Below, piece after piece: positions 1 to 8,137 of a DNA stretch of 10,044 nucleotides; position 1 is the stretch's first letter, and each line of letters begins with the position of its first letter. A model generated the notes under the pieces. It searched no databases. It saw nothing but the letters and a program-made list of their open reading frames with translations, and had not been told where the DNA came from. Origin of the DNA: Euperipatoides rowelli (Eukaryota > Onychophora > Udeonychophora > Euonychophora > Peripatopsidae). Made by a program: the position numbers and the translations under genes. The stretch lies in the NCBI GenBank assembly GCA_003024985.2, contig PXIH01S0001575.1; one strand, 5' to 3'.

Positions 1-78
1 AGCACTAAACTAATTTATCTATAGATTTTTTCAGTGTGATTCTTTTTAAAACATTGTCCTGGGTGTAGACCTGGACTA

Positions 79-95
79 CTACTACTAATAATAAT
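79..95. repeat. Short CTA/ATA trinucleotide run
   Basis: Four tandem CTA units followed by about three ATA units. Read on the minus strand it gives Tyr-Tyr and then four TAG stops, so the end of the piggyBac-like ORF was probably produced by slippage in this run. Confidence 0.7.
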
Positions 96-231
96 CCGGA
101 CTAAAATCTGAAACACCCTCTTCACTAAATATATATTCAGAATCTGAACTATTTAATTTGTCGTCACTATCTCGATCTAATAATTCCAATAACTGGGCTT
201 CATTTAGTTTTCTTTTTGCTGACATTTTCAT
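85..231 (-). pseudogene. Probable N-terminal remnant of a piggyBac-like transposase
   Basis: On the minus strand a 48-codon ORF opens with two nearby Met codons (231-229 and 225-223). It reads MKMSAKRKLNEAQLLELL, then an acidic Ser/Asp/Glu stretch including SDSEYIFSEEG. A basic start, a short helix with a Leu-Leu pair, and then an acidic serine-rich tail is the usual look of the disordered N-terminus of piggyBac/PGBD-type transposases, which cut and paste at TTAA. The frame closes in four consecutive TAG codons made by a CTA trinucleotide run at 79-87. No DDE core, Cys-rich C-terminus or TTAA-flanked terminal repeat was found beside it. It is therefore a truncated relic, or the end of a longer element reaching beyond position 1. 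Low-complexity acidic sequence can mimic this pattern, so the family call is tentative. Confidence 0.42.
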
Positions 232-723
232 GCAATAGAAAAAAAAATGTGGACGAAGGGAATGATGTTTTAGAAATAAGAAAGAGGGGGGGTGGGATAA
301 ATGACATCTTACATTAGAACAAAAAACTACAATGACATTAGATTTTTTTTATGCTTATAAGTACAGTAGGTCGTATATTTACAGAATGCTTATTTATCTA
401 TCATTTATTTCCAGAATATTTGTTTAGCTGACAGTTCTGTATTTATGAGAAGTCCTCCCTAATTTGACATTTTTTTTGATCATTTGAGAGTTCTTATTAG
501 TATGAGTATAAATAGATAATTTAAAAGAAAAACTACTCATTTAGGCTTGTCAACCAACACTTGAAAATTGTTGATATAGCCTACAGTAACTAAATAGTTA
601 TTTTTTATTATTATCCTCTTTTTAAATAAATAGCTTACACATAAGTAATTCAAATAATTGATTAATTTACTGTAACTTAGAATATCTATTCTAAAGACAT
701 GCTTTATTAATTTTTAAATTTAG

Positions 724-886
724 GTCGACTGGAGCACCAGGAGGAGCGCCAGGAGCACCGGGGGCTCCCCCAGGTGGGCCACCTGGACCGCCAGGTCAAC
801 CTGGTGCACCCGGAACAGGACCACCCCCAAGACAACCATATACCGCTAACAAAAGGTTACAGCAGACACAAGCTCAAGTGGATGAG
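724..886 (+). CDS. VAMP2: Synaptobrevin/VAMP exon: Gly/Pro-rich N-terminus and start of SNARE motif
   Basis: Internal exon of a vesicle R-SNARE, the synaptic-vesicle protein that zippers with syntaxin and SNAP-25 to drive membrane fusion. The frame starts at 725 after one base of a split codon and encodes 54 residues. About 38 are a disordered Gly/Ala/Pro-rich segment (GAPGGAPGAPGAPP and further GPP/GAP triplets). Then come TANKRLQQTQAQVDE, the highly conserved entry to the SNARE helix in VAMP1/2/3. It ends at codon GAG (884-886) followed by donor GTAAAG. The next exon continues VVDIM in the same phase. The Pro/Gly segment is longer than in vertebrate VAMP2, which has about 28 residues before NRRLQQ, and is nearer the long Pro-rich N-termini of some invertebrate synaptobrevins. 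The exon is a GC-rich island in AT-rich DNA. The transmembrane exon and the start codon are outside the window. Confidence 0.95.
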
Positions 887-1662
887 GTAAAGTTTTGTTT
901 TATTTATGAAGGCTATTTGCTGGCATATTTTATCTACAGAAAAATTAAGTCCCAAAGATTTAATACCAGTAGGGGGCCTATATTGAATTTCTTGCTTTTC
1001 ACTAGTAGGCTACCAGTATTTAAAATAAAAATCTCTAGGCTAGGCTACTTCTAAATTATTGATGATGCATTGAATATATAACAAAAAGCAAAAATAAAAA
1101 ATTTGTATAAAAAAATAAAAAAATTTGGCCTTCTTATAGCCTAACAAAATCCCTCCATTTACTGTAAATATATGATTAGAAATCAGGAAATATACAGTAT
1201 ATAACATTTAGAAAATTTATTCTCACCTAATTTCTGGATTAGATTTTATTTGGAATATTTTTTTAGTAGGTTATCTTAAAATTCAGACAGTCAATTGAAA
1301 TTTTTAGATAAAAAGTTTACTGAAAATCAGGCCTAAATGTCTAAAAAATTTGACAAATCTTTTTAGTTTCAATCATCTTAGCATTTAACTTTCTCATGAG
1401 CAGAATATACAGTAAGCTCTACTGATGAAGTGGTAGGGAAATTCAAATTTTACTAGACATTTGGATTAGTCCTATTTCATAGACAAAACTTCAGGATATA
1501 AAAAAATTGCTGTTTCCATTAAGATTTTTTTATTACATGCATAGTTCACAAAACAAAAGAACTTTCCTTTTTATTTCATCAAAACAAATGCATAATTCAA
1601 TAACTATTTGCTTTTTACAAAGAAGTTCATTACCGATATCATCTTTGTATTGTTCTTTAGAT
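887..1662. other. Intronic spacer with no gene seen
   Basis: A/T-rich intron sequence with host-type short motifs: TAGGCTA near 1000 and doubled near 1037, and TACTGTA/TACAGTA near 1160, 1193 and 1408. A 100-codon open frame from 1507 has no recognisable domain and runs into the adjoining hAT element, so it is treated as chance. Confidence 0.6.
1655..1662. repeat. Left target-site duplication of the 469-bp hAT element
   Basis: CTTTAGAT, directly abutting the CAGGG terminus. It matches the right flank at 7 of 8 positions. Confidence 0.8.
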
Positions 1663-2131
1663 CAGGGTTTCTTAACCTATGGGTCTCGAACCAAAATTGG
1701 GTCGCTTGGCATATTTTGTGTGTCGCGAAATATTTTCAACAAAAATAATATTTTAACATCTGTGCATGTATTTTCATCATTACTGAAAGGGCTGACGGAA
1801 GTTATGTAAAAATTATCTAAATCGATCTAAAACAATTAATTCACCTCTAGATTATCATAGGTGGGGCATAGTGGATTTCACACGTAGTTGGAGGTAAGGT
1901 TAGGACTGCAATAAAAAAAATTAAGGCTGCTATCCGTCTTGATCCTGTGACTAAATGGGACTTAGGCCTTCCAGTTTCTAGGCGCTCATGTCATTGTAAG
2001 GGAGTCAGTCGTTTTCTAGACACTGAATGTGTTGGATGTAGGCTTCTTGCTGTTGGGCATTCTATTTGGGTAGCTAAACCAAAACTTTTACCCCAATTTT
2101 GTTCACGACTGAAAAAGGTTAAGAATTCCTG
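1663..2131. mobile_element. Non-autonomous hAT element, 469 bp, with TIR and 8-bp target duplication
   Basis: The left end starts CAGGGTTTCTTAACCT and the right end, read inverted, starts CAGGAATTCTTAACCT: 14 of 16 positions match. Similarity continues loosely inward, with AAAATTGGG in both arms. The element is flanked by CTTTAGAT at 1655-1662 and CTATAGAT at 2132-2139, an 8-bp target duplication with one mismatch. An 8-bp duplication with CAGG... ends is diagnostic of the hAT superfamily. The start resembles widespread animal hAT elements whose ends read TTCTTAACCT then GGGTCGC. Both duplications fit the Buster target nnnTAnnn and also the Ac-type nTnnnnAn, so the subgroup is not settled. 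Inside there is no transposase; the 64-codon frame at 1947-2141 crosses the right end and is not a gene. Confidence 0.85.
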
Positions 2132-2139
2132 CTATAGAT
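2132..2139. repeat. Right target-site duplication of the 469-bp hAT element
   Basis: CTATAGAT, directly after the right terminus. The single difference from the left copy (T to A at the third base) suggests an old insertion. Confidence 0.8.
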
Positions 2140-3127
2140 GATCTGAAATATTTCCTTAGAATTTCTGCCTAAGTTGATGAAATTCTGGAGTTTCTAAGCT
2201 TGATGTTGATATTATAAAGTTATGAAACAACTTCTATCCTTCAATTAGTCACAGATGTTTGATCGATTACTAATTTTTCTATTATCTTGAGCCAAAATAT
2301 ACTTTATTTGACAAACTGTAATTAAGCCTCCGGAGCTTTCCTGGTTTCATAAATAAATTAATTAATCTTGTAATATAAAATAGTATGTTTTTAACATAAT
2401 TTAAATAAATAGGCTAATAAATATACACTAGGCTAGGCTACTGTATAATCTTTGACTTTTTTTTTTTTAAAAAAAAATGTTCTTGGCTATAGGCTGTAGG
2501 TTATCTAGGCATTTATTTATTTATTATCAAAATACAGTAGCCTAAGTCTCTATAACAAAATTTCTTTTTTAATTAATCCTTTGCTCCATTTATGCTAATG
2601 AAGACTCGATGTCAATATTAATTATTTATTATACCTTGGAATATTGTTCAGATATTGGGCGTTTGTTGTCAACTACTGTATAGGCCCTATTTACTGTATA
2701 TCCAGGACCAGGTGTTAAGAAGAAAGTCATTCCCATGTTCTAACATCACATGGAAAATTCATGAACAATTCACTCTGGCTTAAAAAATCCAATTTTTATT
2801 TTGTTCATAATCAACCATTCACAATTCTCTAAAAAATTACAGTAACTACCATAGAATGCCGATCAAATGTGCGTCCACACTGTCTTATCATTCGTTCAGG
2901 TGGGGGGGGGGGGATTCTTATAGAAAGAGCTATGGACAAACTGGGGGAAGGGATTCAGAGTATATTTAAATGGAAGTTTATTAAAACAGCATGACCGCAA
3001 ACCAAATGATCCAGATACCTAGCCAGAAAGGGAAAAATAAGAGAGAGACCAGAAAGGGAGGTATAAAGCTACAAATAAAATTCTATTAAGGTTTTACAAT
3101 GTTTGAACACGGTCCAAGTAGGACAAA
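2140..3127. other. Intronic spacer with homopolymer tracts, no gene seen
   Basis: A/T-rich with TAGGCTA and TACTGTA-type motifs up to about 2840. It has a T12-A9 inverted homopolymer at 2457-2477, a G12 run at 2902-2913, and a loose AGAAAGGGA repetition at about 3026 and 3051. No coding similarity was found. Confidence 0.6.
2902..2913. repeat. Poly-G tract (G12)
   Basis: Twelve consecutive G bases in otherwise AT-rich DNA. Length-variable and error-prone in assemblies. Confidence 0.85.
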
Positions 3128-3140
3128 CAGGTCTGCCATT

Positions 3141-3255
3141 GGCAACTATTTTTCACTCTAGGCAGCTAAAGCAACTATTTTAGTAAAAATTAGGCAAAAA
3201 TGCAACTCTTTTACGAAAATATCTACTTTTTTATTGATTTGGCAACTTTTTAATA
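3141..3255 (+). repeat. Four subterminal GCAACT repeats of the hAT relic
   Basis: GCAACT followed by a T-rich run occurs at 3142, 3171, 3202 and 3242, spaced 29, 31 and 40 bases, close to three or four helical turns. hAT transposases bind short repeats just inside the terminal inverted repeats, so these are candidate binding sites; that role is inferred. Confidence 0.5.
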
Positions 3256-3353
3256 ATTTTAAAATTAAAGTGTCCTTTATTGGAGTAAATTAAGTCATAA
3301 AAGGACTTTTTAGCAAAGATCACTGAAATGTCAAATTGAGACTTAAATATAAG

Positions 3354-3391
3354 TTTTGATTGGCTAATTTGTCATGCAACACCAATCAAAA
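3354..3391. repeat. Inverted repeat, 10-bp arms
   Basis: TTTTGATTGG at 3354-3363 and its exact complement CCAATCAAAA at 3382-3391, with an 18-nt loop. It sits in the 5' non-coding part of the hAT relic. Function unknown. Confidence 0.6.
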
Positions 3392-3584
3392 TTGAGAATA
3401 CCGCTTTTAATCCTATGTGTGGTCACAGGTAACATTATTGATTATTCTTACATTTCTGCTCAATATGATCTTATTTTTAATAATTTGATTAATTTTAATA
3501 AATATTTTTCTACTGTGGCTCTAAGGGCTTCCAAGATTTATCACAACACAATATGACAAATTTACATTAATATAATACTTCTGT

Positions 3585-3607
3585 AAAGCTGAGTAAAATT
3601 CAGCTTT
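3585..3607. repeat. Small inverted repeat, 8-bp arms
   Basis: AAAGCTGA and TCAGCTTT around a 7-nt loop, just upstream of the recognisable transposase remains. Probably chance or a relic of the element's 5' region. Confidence 0.45.
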
Positions 3608-3609
3608 TG

Positions 3610-5570
3610 ATAAAATGTAAACCAGATTCTGCCAGAGATGACACAGCAATAACATTCATGACACGCTTGATAAAAATGTATCAAACTCTACAATAACACT
3701 TTTTAATTCTAAAGTTCAAGCAGTTACTCGGGCTGAAATTATTTGGGCGCTGAAGTCAATATGGCATCAAGTGCTTGTGACAATAATGAAAGATTTACTT
3801 TATTGGTCCCTAGTGAAATAGCTGAAAGTTACCAATTAGTAAGAACAAAACTATCATAAGGTTCCCTACTTTATGATGAAACTACTAATAAAGCAGGTAA
3901 AAAGGAACTACAATTTAAGTTCTATTTTGGTCGGAAAAAGAAAAACAAGTTGTGTGCAAACATTAGCAAACTTTCTTCATTGGTCACGCTGCAACGGAAG
4001 ACATTGTTTCCAAATTAAGTTCTTAACAATTTTGAATTAACAACTAACATTTTTCTGATGTTAGGATCGGGTGGACCCAGCGTTAAAAAAAGTTTTAGAT
4101 TATTAAACAAAGAAATAGTAGACGAAAGAGGCCAAGGTTTAATGGATGTTGGAACCTGTCCATTGCATATTATTCATAACACAGTTAGAAAAATATGGTG
4201 ATGGTGCAACAGAACTAATCATTAATTTGTACTACATTTTTAAGAAGTATCCATCAAGATGGGAAGATTTTGGAAAAGCTCAAGAAAAAAAAGGTGTTTA
4301 ACAGCATCATTTTTTAAAGCATGTATCAAGTAGATGGTTGACTGCAGATCCTGCTGCCAAATGATTCTTAGGACAATGTCCTGCAATCAAAGAATATTTT
4401 TTAAAAAACATTAAGTTCATGAAAAAAAATTAATGGAAACACAGAAGTTTTGAAATAGTTTGCAAACGATTAAACTTGATGATGTATAAACAGAGCTTGG
4501 CTTATTGATTGACAGTGCTGAACTATATCCATCTTTCATTGATGTCCAAAGTCCTAATCCACTTATATATTAAACAGGGAATTAAATTTAATATTTTAAA
4601 AAAATTCTGGGAAAATATGCAAACAAGGTGTTAATATGGAGAACAAAATTATAGGCCTTGAACATCTTGCTGCTGCATCCAAGATAGATTGCGGAGAATG
4701 CACAAACATTTGTTAAAAAGAACTCGAGGACAAGAAGTTATCCATGCTTTATAAGACATTTCATGGTATTAAATTAGGAAAAATGAATAAAAATGGTAGT
4801 ATTTTGTTATGTCTTCATAGAGCTCAAATTGAAAAGAAAACAAGCCTAAAGGATATTTCAGAACTATCTAAGATGTCGTCATAGGAGTAAGAGATTTAGC
4901 CATAAAAGATGATTTGAAACTTCAAACAAATGCAGTTTATTTATTTAAAATAGAAAGGGAGAATATATCACTTTTGTACAAATATTTTTATCACGATGAT
5001 GATTTTGACAAACCAAAGTATCCATCCTTAACCAAATTAGTGAAGGCATGTTTGTTATTTCTCATGGTACTAGTGATCCAGAAAAATTCTCGATGATAAA
5101 TTATCTCTGAATGTGTATTGAATGATAAGCTTACTATCCGGGATTCACTAACAAAATTTAAGCATTGTGGAAGTTGCCATTATTAAAGAATTGTTGAATG
5201 TGGCATACAGTGCAAGCTAGTCTTATGAGATGTATTTAGAACAGAAAAAAATAAAGAAGAAGAAAGAAAACTAAAAGAGCAAAAATTAAAAGATAAAAGA
5301 TAGATGAAAGTGCAAGATAAATGAAAATGATACAAGAAAAAAATGATAGATTTAAATGGATCTGTGAAAAACCTGAAGAAAAAGTTAAACTTATATCACA
5401 GGAAAAGAAAGAAGCAAAATACTCGGCTGATGTATTGTTTAAAGAGGTAAATAATAGACTAAAACAAGCTCTTAAAAATAAGAACTTTGAAGAAATAAGA
5501 ATTTGCTAAGATATGAAGGGAAGGGACTTTTGAAACTGATAGAAAGAGAACATGAACATGAAGACTGATC
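3610..5570 (+). pseudogene. hAT-superfamily transposase pseudogene
   Basis: Frames must be switched repeatedly to follow the protein. In order: AEIIWALK (3732-3755), LVPSEIAESYQLVRTKLS (from 3803, then an in-frame TAA at 3857), LYDETTNKAG with the first catalytic Asp at 3875-3877, FFIGHAATEDIVSKL (from 3973, other frame), MLGSGGPSVKKSFRLLNKE (from 4058), the CxxH motif CPLHIIHN (4157-4180), then ATELIINLYYIFKKYPSRW and FLKHVSSRWLT in further frames. The C-terminal hAT dimerisation region gives PKYPSLTKLVKA (from 5013) and, after a frameshift, ISHGTSDPEKFS (from 5057), keeping the likely catalytic Glu at 5081-5083. A Lys/Glu-rich coiled-coil tail follows (about 5230-5510). The second Asp of the usual SDGP motif is Gly (4070-4072). 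The order and motifs match long animal hAT transposases of the group with a charged C-terminal tail. Many stops and shifts make it non-functional. Confidence 0.86.
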
Positions 5571-6141
5571 AAAAACCGCACAATATCGTTAACAGAAAAT
5601 CAAATATTATTGAGGCATTTACCAATACTTCAAAAAAAGTTTAAGAAATAACGATGAGAATTTTATGTTTATGAAAATCCTTATATGTTAAATCCTTACT
5701 AAAAAAAATTAACTATGAGAGGGTTTTATTTTATTAGTGTCAAAAATGTGATGTAAGGACTTTTTTTTATTAGTTATTAGTGGGCTGTACTCTTAATATT
5801 CAAAGTTTCATTTAAATTTGTTATTATTAGTTTAAATAAATTATGAAAAAACGATATTTATGATGCTATCATATAATGGAATACGATCAGTACCTTGGAC
5901 TACACTTTTTATGATAAAATTTAATGTTATTTTATGTTGAGCATTAACTAGGCCTATGGCGTTTAAGAATTACTAATTAAAAGTCATACTAACGAATACC
6001 GGGAGTTGATTACTCTCACGGGGCTGGCAGTATTTCTGACAATACCATAATATTGCTATGGTGAATATTTTGAATAAAATAACTTTGAACACTATTTAAA
6101 ATTTGTATTAAAAAATGGTTTAGTATTAAAAACAGGTGTAC

Positions 6142-6200
6142 CTATTTTACCCCATAGGCTATAGTATACTTATTTTACCCCACACCATGGGATAAAATAG
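6142..6200. repeat. Inverted and direct TATTTTACCCC repeats
   Basis: CTATTTTACCCCAT (6142-6155) is repeated directly as TTATTTTACCCCA (6170-6182) and inverted as ATGGGATAAAATAG (6187-6200), the last matching the complement of the first at 13 of 14 positions. It could be the stub of a transposon end; no target duplication was identified. Confidence 0.55.
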
Positions 6201-6731
6201 TTAATTACTTTTTTTTTGAAAAAAAAAAATTGGTACTATTAGGGTCTAATATAGCTATCGATGTTAAAAAAAAACCTGAAATGTAATACCACAGTTGCAA
6301 ACATTAATTTTTTGACAATAACTCAAATATATTTTTTTACAAACTGTAAAGGAATACAAAACAAGCCAATTTTATAACTATTTTACTCCACCAGATCCTA
6401 TTACTCCCCTCCCCATCTTTTACTGCCCCTAAATTGTGTATTCTGGTGGTATTTCCATATATTAATGGCATATGATATTAATCAAATTTTCAATCTTCCT
6501 GTAGTATATACAGACTATATATTGTCACATTTTTATGGTATAATATGTAGCTTAATTTACACCATGTTTTACCACATCTTGACCATCAGTATGAAAATAT
6601 TTTATCACATTACAAATTGTGCACATTTGCAATCCAGCATTCTATATGTTAAATATTCAAATTTCCATTTTATTTTATTGCTTATATTCTTAGAAAAATT
6701 CCTGTTAGCTATATGACATTTGGATGCGATA

Positions 6732-6735
6732 TTAA
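6732..6735. repeat. TTAA target duplication, left
   Basis: TTAA immediately before the CCTTCGAGC terminus, paired with the right copy at 8134-8137. Confidence 0.78.
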
Positions 6736-7025
6736 CCTTCGAGCAGGCGCGCACAAATTTTTAACATGAGTGGTCATGTGTTGTAATTTTTACGATTCAT
6801 AGAATCCTATGTATAAAAGTTTCTAAATATGTGTTAATGGAATTAGAAAAATAAATTAAATATATTTAATTGAATAATGAAAAATTTATTATATTATCAC
6901 ATTTAAATAAAATATTCAATGATATAGACTACCTGTATAGGCCTATCTAATTTAAATCTGAAATATTAAAAAATATTTTATGCAGAATGACTCGAATCCG
7001 AGTGAGTCACACATTTATGCAAAAT

Positions 7026-7770
7026 ACTATGACAAAAACTTCTATTTTTTTATCAGGAATTATAATATATAAACAGAAACGATTTCCAACTAACATTTTT
7101 TTATGATTTTTTTTTTAAATGTCGGCATTCATTATGCTTGTATTTACTGTATCCAAATCATACATTATGTTAAATATTTCAAAATCTATAACATAGAAAA
7201 AAACTTAAATAGTATTTTTTGTTCTATTTTTTACCAGCAATTTTAATATATACTATAGGCTAAAGAGAAATGATTTCCAACAAACAGATTTTTTTTTTTT
7301 ACATTTTTTTTTCTAAATGTCAGCATTCATTACACTTGTATTTACTGTATGTCCAAATAATACATTATTTTAAATATTTCAAAATCTATACTGTATATAG
7401 ACTATAACAGAAAAAAAACTTAGTATTTTTTGTTCTATTTTTTACCAGCAATTTTAATATATACTATAGGCTAAAGAGAAATGATTTCCAACAAACCAAG
7501 ATTTTTTTTAATGATTTTTTTTCTAAATGTCAGCATTCATTACGCTTGTATTTACTGTAGGCCTATGTCCAGTAATACATTATGTTAAATATTTAAAAAT
7601 ATATAACAGATAGAAAGAAATTTAAATAGTATTTTTTGTNNTATTTTTTATCAGGAATTTTAATATATAAAGAGAAATGATTTAAAAAAAAACTTTTTTT
7701 TTTATGATTTTTTTTCTAAATGTCGGCTATATAAAAAAAAACGAGTTTATCTTGCATTTTTCATTACTGT
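7026..7770 (+). repeat. Tandem array, about 3.5 copies of a ~180-211 bp unit
   Basis: The unit contains, in order, TTTTTTAYCAG(G/C)AATT, AATATATA, GATTTCCAAC, a T-rich stretch, AAATGTCRGCATTCATTA, CTTGTATTTACTGTA and a TACATTATGTTAAATAT block. CAG anchors fall at 7054, 7235, 7446 and 7652, giving spacings of 181, 211 and 206. The second and third copies share the insertion ACTATAGGCTAAAGAGAA and are the most alike, so the array probably grew by recent unit duplication. The last copy is degenerate after about 7680. The array lies wholly inside the TTAA-bounded element. Confidence 0.85.
7640..7641. other. Two undetermined bases in the tandem array
   Basis: NN occurs in a segment that reads GTTCTATTTTTT in the two preceding copies. 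The array length and this junction may be assembly-limited. Confidence 0.95.
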
Positions 7771-7974
7771 TTCTCTGTCGTTAGAGATAGAATTTTTTGG
7801 TTTTGATTTTTGAAATCTGCATTAAATCTGATTTTAAAAATGTATAAGTTTATTTCTAAATGTTTTATAATATTTGTATTACGCTAGTACCTGAAAGTCA
7901 AAATTATTACATGAGCGGTTGCATGTCGTAAAATTTATGTGGATGTCTTTTTACATATAATTCTAAAAAATAAC

Positions 7975-8086
7975 TATAAAATGTGCTATGTGTATGGTAA
8001 AAACCTACCAATATTGTAGTGGAGGTTAGTTTTAGTAATAGAAGGCAGATAAACCCACAAGACCATACACATTGACACATTTTATA
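7975..8086. repeat. Long imperfect inverted repeat inside the piggyBac-like element
   Basis: The arms at 7975-7998 and 8062-8086 are complementary over about 24 positions with a single-base gap and few mismatches. Both contain TATAAAATGTG and TGTGTATGGT in the appropriate orientation. The 63-base loop itself contains a weak AACCTAC/GGAGGTT pairing. It could form a hairpin in DNA or RNA; role unknown. Confidence 0.7.
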
Positions 8087-8133
8087 AAAAATTTAATTTG
8101 TCTTAAATTTACGACAGCACACTCGCTCGAAGG

Positions 8134-8137
8134 TTAA
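8134..8137. repeat. TTAA target duplication, right
   Basis: TTAA immediately after the inverted terminus GCTCGAAGG, completing the piggyBac-type insertion signature. Confidence 0.78.

Larger units (their letters stand above)
1..723 (+). other. 3' part of an upstream synaptobrevin intron
   Basis: Non-coding on the + strand. It ends in a T-rich tract and the acceptor TTTAG at 719-723, directly before the Gly/Pro-rich exon. The exon starts with the third base of a split codon (phase 2). In vertebrate VAMP genes the first coding exon carries only the start of the protein (Met plus part of Ser), so this may be intron 1, but that is inference because the first exon is outside the window. It holds a piggyBac-like ORF remnant on the minus strand (85-231), a G7 run at 286-292, and otherwise A/T-rich sequence with no gene seen in 232-707. 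Confidence 0.75.
3128..5770 (+). mobile_element. Decayed autonomous hAT transposon (approximate limits)
   Basis: The block contains broken hAT transposase coding sequence in host-gene orientation. The left limit is proposed at CAGGTCTGCC (3128), a plausible hAT terminus, followed by four spaced GCAACT-type subterminal repeats. The right limit is uncertain: no convincing inverted copy of the terminus and no 8-bp duplication was found, and 5770 is only where recognisable coding-like and A-rich trailing sequence fades. Host-type TACTGTA motifs are absent throughout the block, which supports its being inserted DNA. It may be truncated on the right. Confidence 0.55.
5771..6735. other. Intronic spacer between hAT relic and piggyBac-like element
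   Basis: A/T-rich. Host-type TAGGCCTA reappears at about 5949. It contains a T9-G-A10 inverted homopolymer at 6209-6228 and a cluster of TATTTTACCCC-like words (6142-6200, with weaker C-rich relatives at about 6380-6430). An 83-codon open frame at 6465-6716 is hydrophobic only because the DNA is T-rich and has no recognisable domain. Confidence 0.55.
6736..8133. mobile_element. piggyBac-like non-autonomous element, 1,398 bp, flanked by TTAA
   Basis: The left end reads CCTTCGAGC directly after TTAA (6732-6735). The right end, read inverted, also reads CCTTCGAGC directly after TTAA (8134-8137). Beyond the nine identical bases the arms differ mainly by transitions for the next eight positions. 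A TTAA duplication with termini starting CC(C/T)TT is the hallmark of the piggyBac superfamily. A subterminal word close to TGTYGTAAATTT recurs: near 6780 and 7926 on the + strand and at the right end inverted. There is no transposase ORF inside. The middle is an array of about 200-bp tandem repeats (7026-7770), and the right third holds a long inverted repeat (7975-8086). It would have needed transposase from a related autonomous copy. Confidence 0.78.

Noticed and set aside
1507-1809. 100-codon open frame
   Set aside because: No domain, composition follows the T-rich DNA, and it crosses the left boundary of the 469-bp hAT element.
1947-2141. 64-codon open frame with several Cys residues
   Set aside because: It runs over the right terminus and target duplication of the hAT element; the Cys spacing fits no zinc-binding pattern I recognise.
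3374-3556. 60-codon open frame at the start of the hAT relic
   Set aside because: No similarity to hAT N-terminal zinc-finger regions could be seen; it starts within an inverted repeat and is probably non-coding.
6012-6042. Possible right terminus of the hAT relic (CTCTCACGGGGCTGGCAG)
   Set aside because: It resembles hAT ends only loosely, does not complement the proposed left end well, and no 8-bp duplication follows.
6465-6716. Hydrophobic 83-codon open frame, membrane-protein-like
   Set aside because: The Phe/Ile/Leu/Tyr content is what T-rich DNA gives by chance; no context or splice support.
7026-7770. Regular repeats considered as a CRISPR array
   Set aside because: Units are ~200 bp tandem copies with no unique spacers, in a eukaryotic intron inside a transposon.
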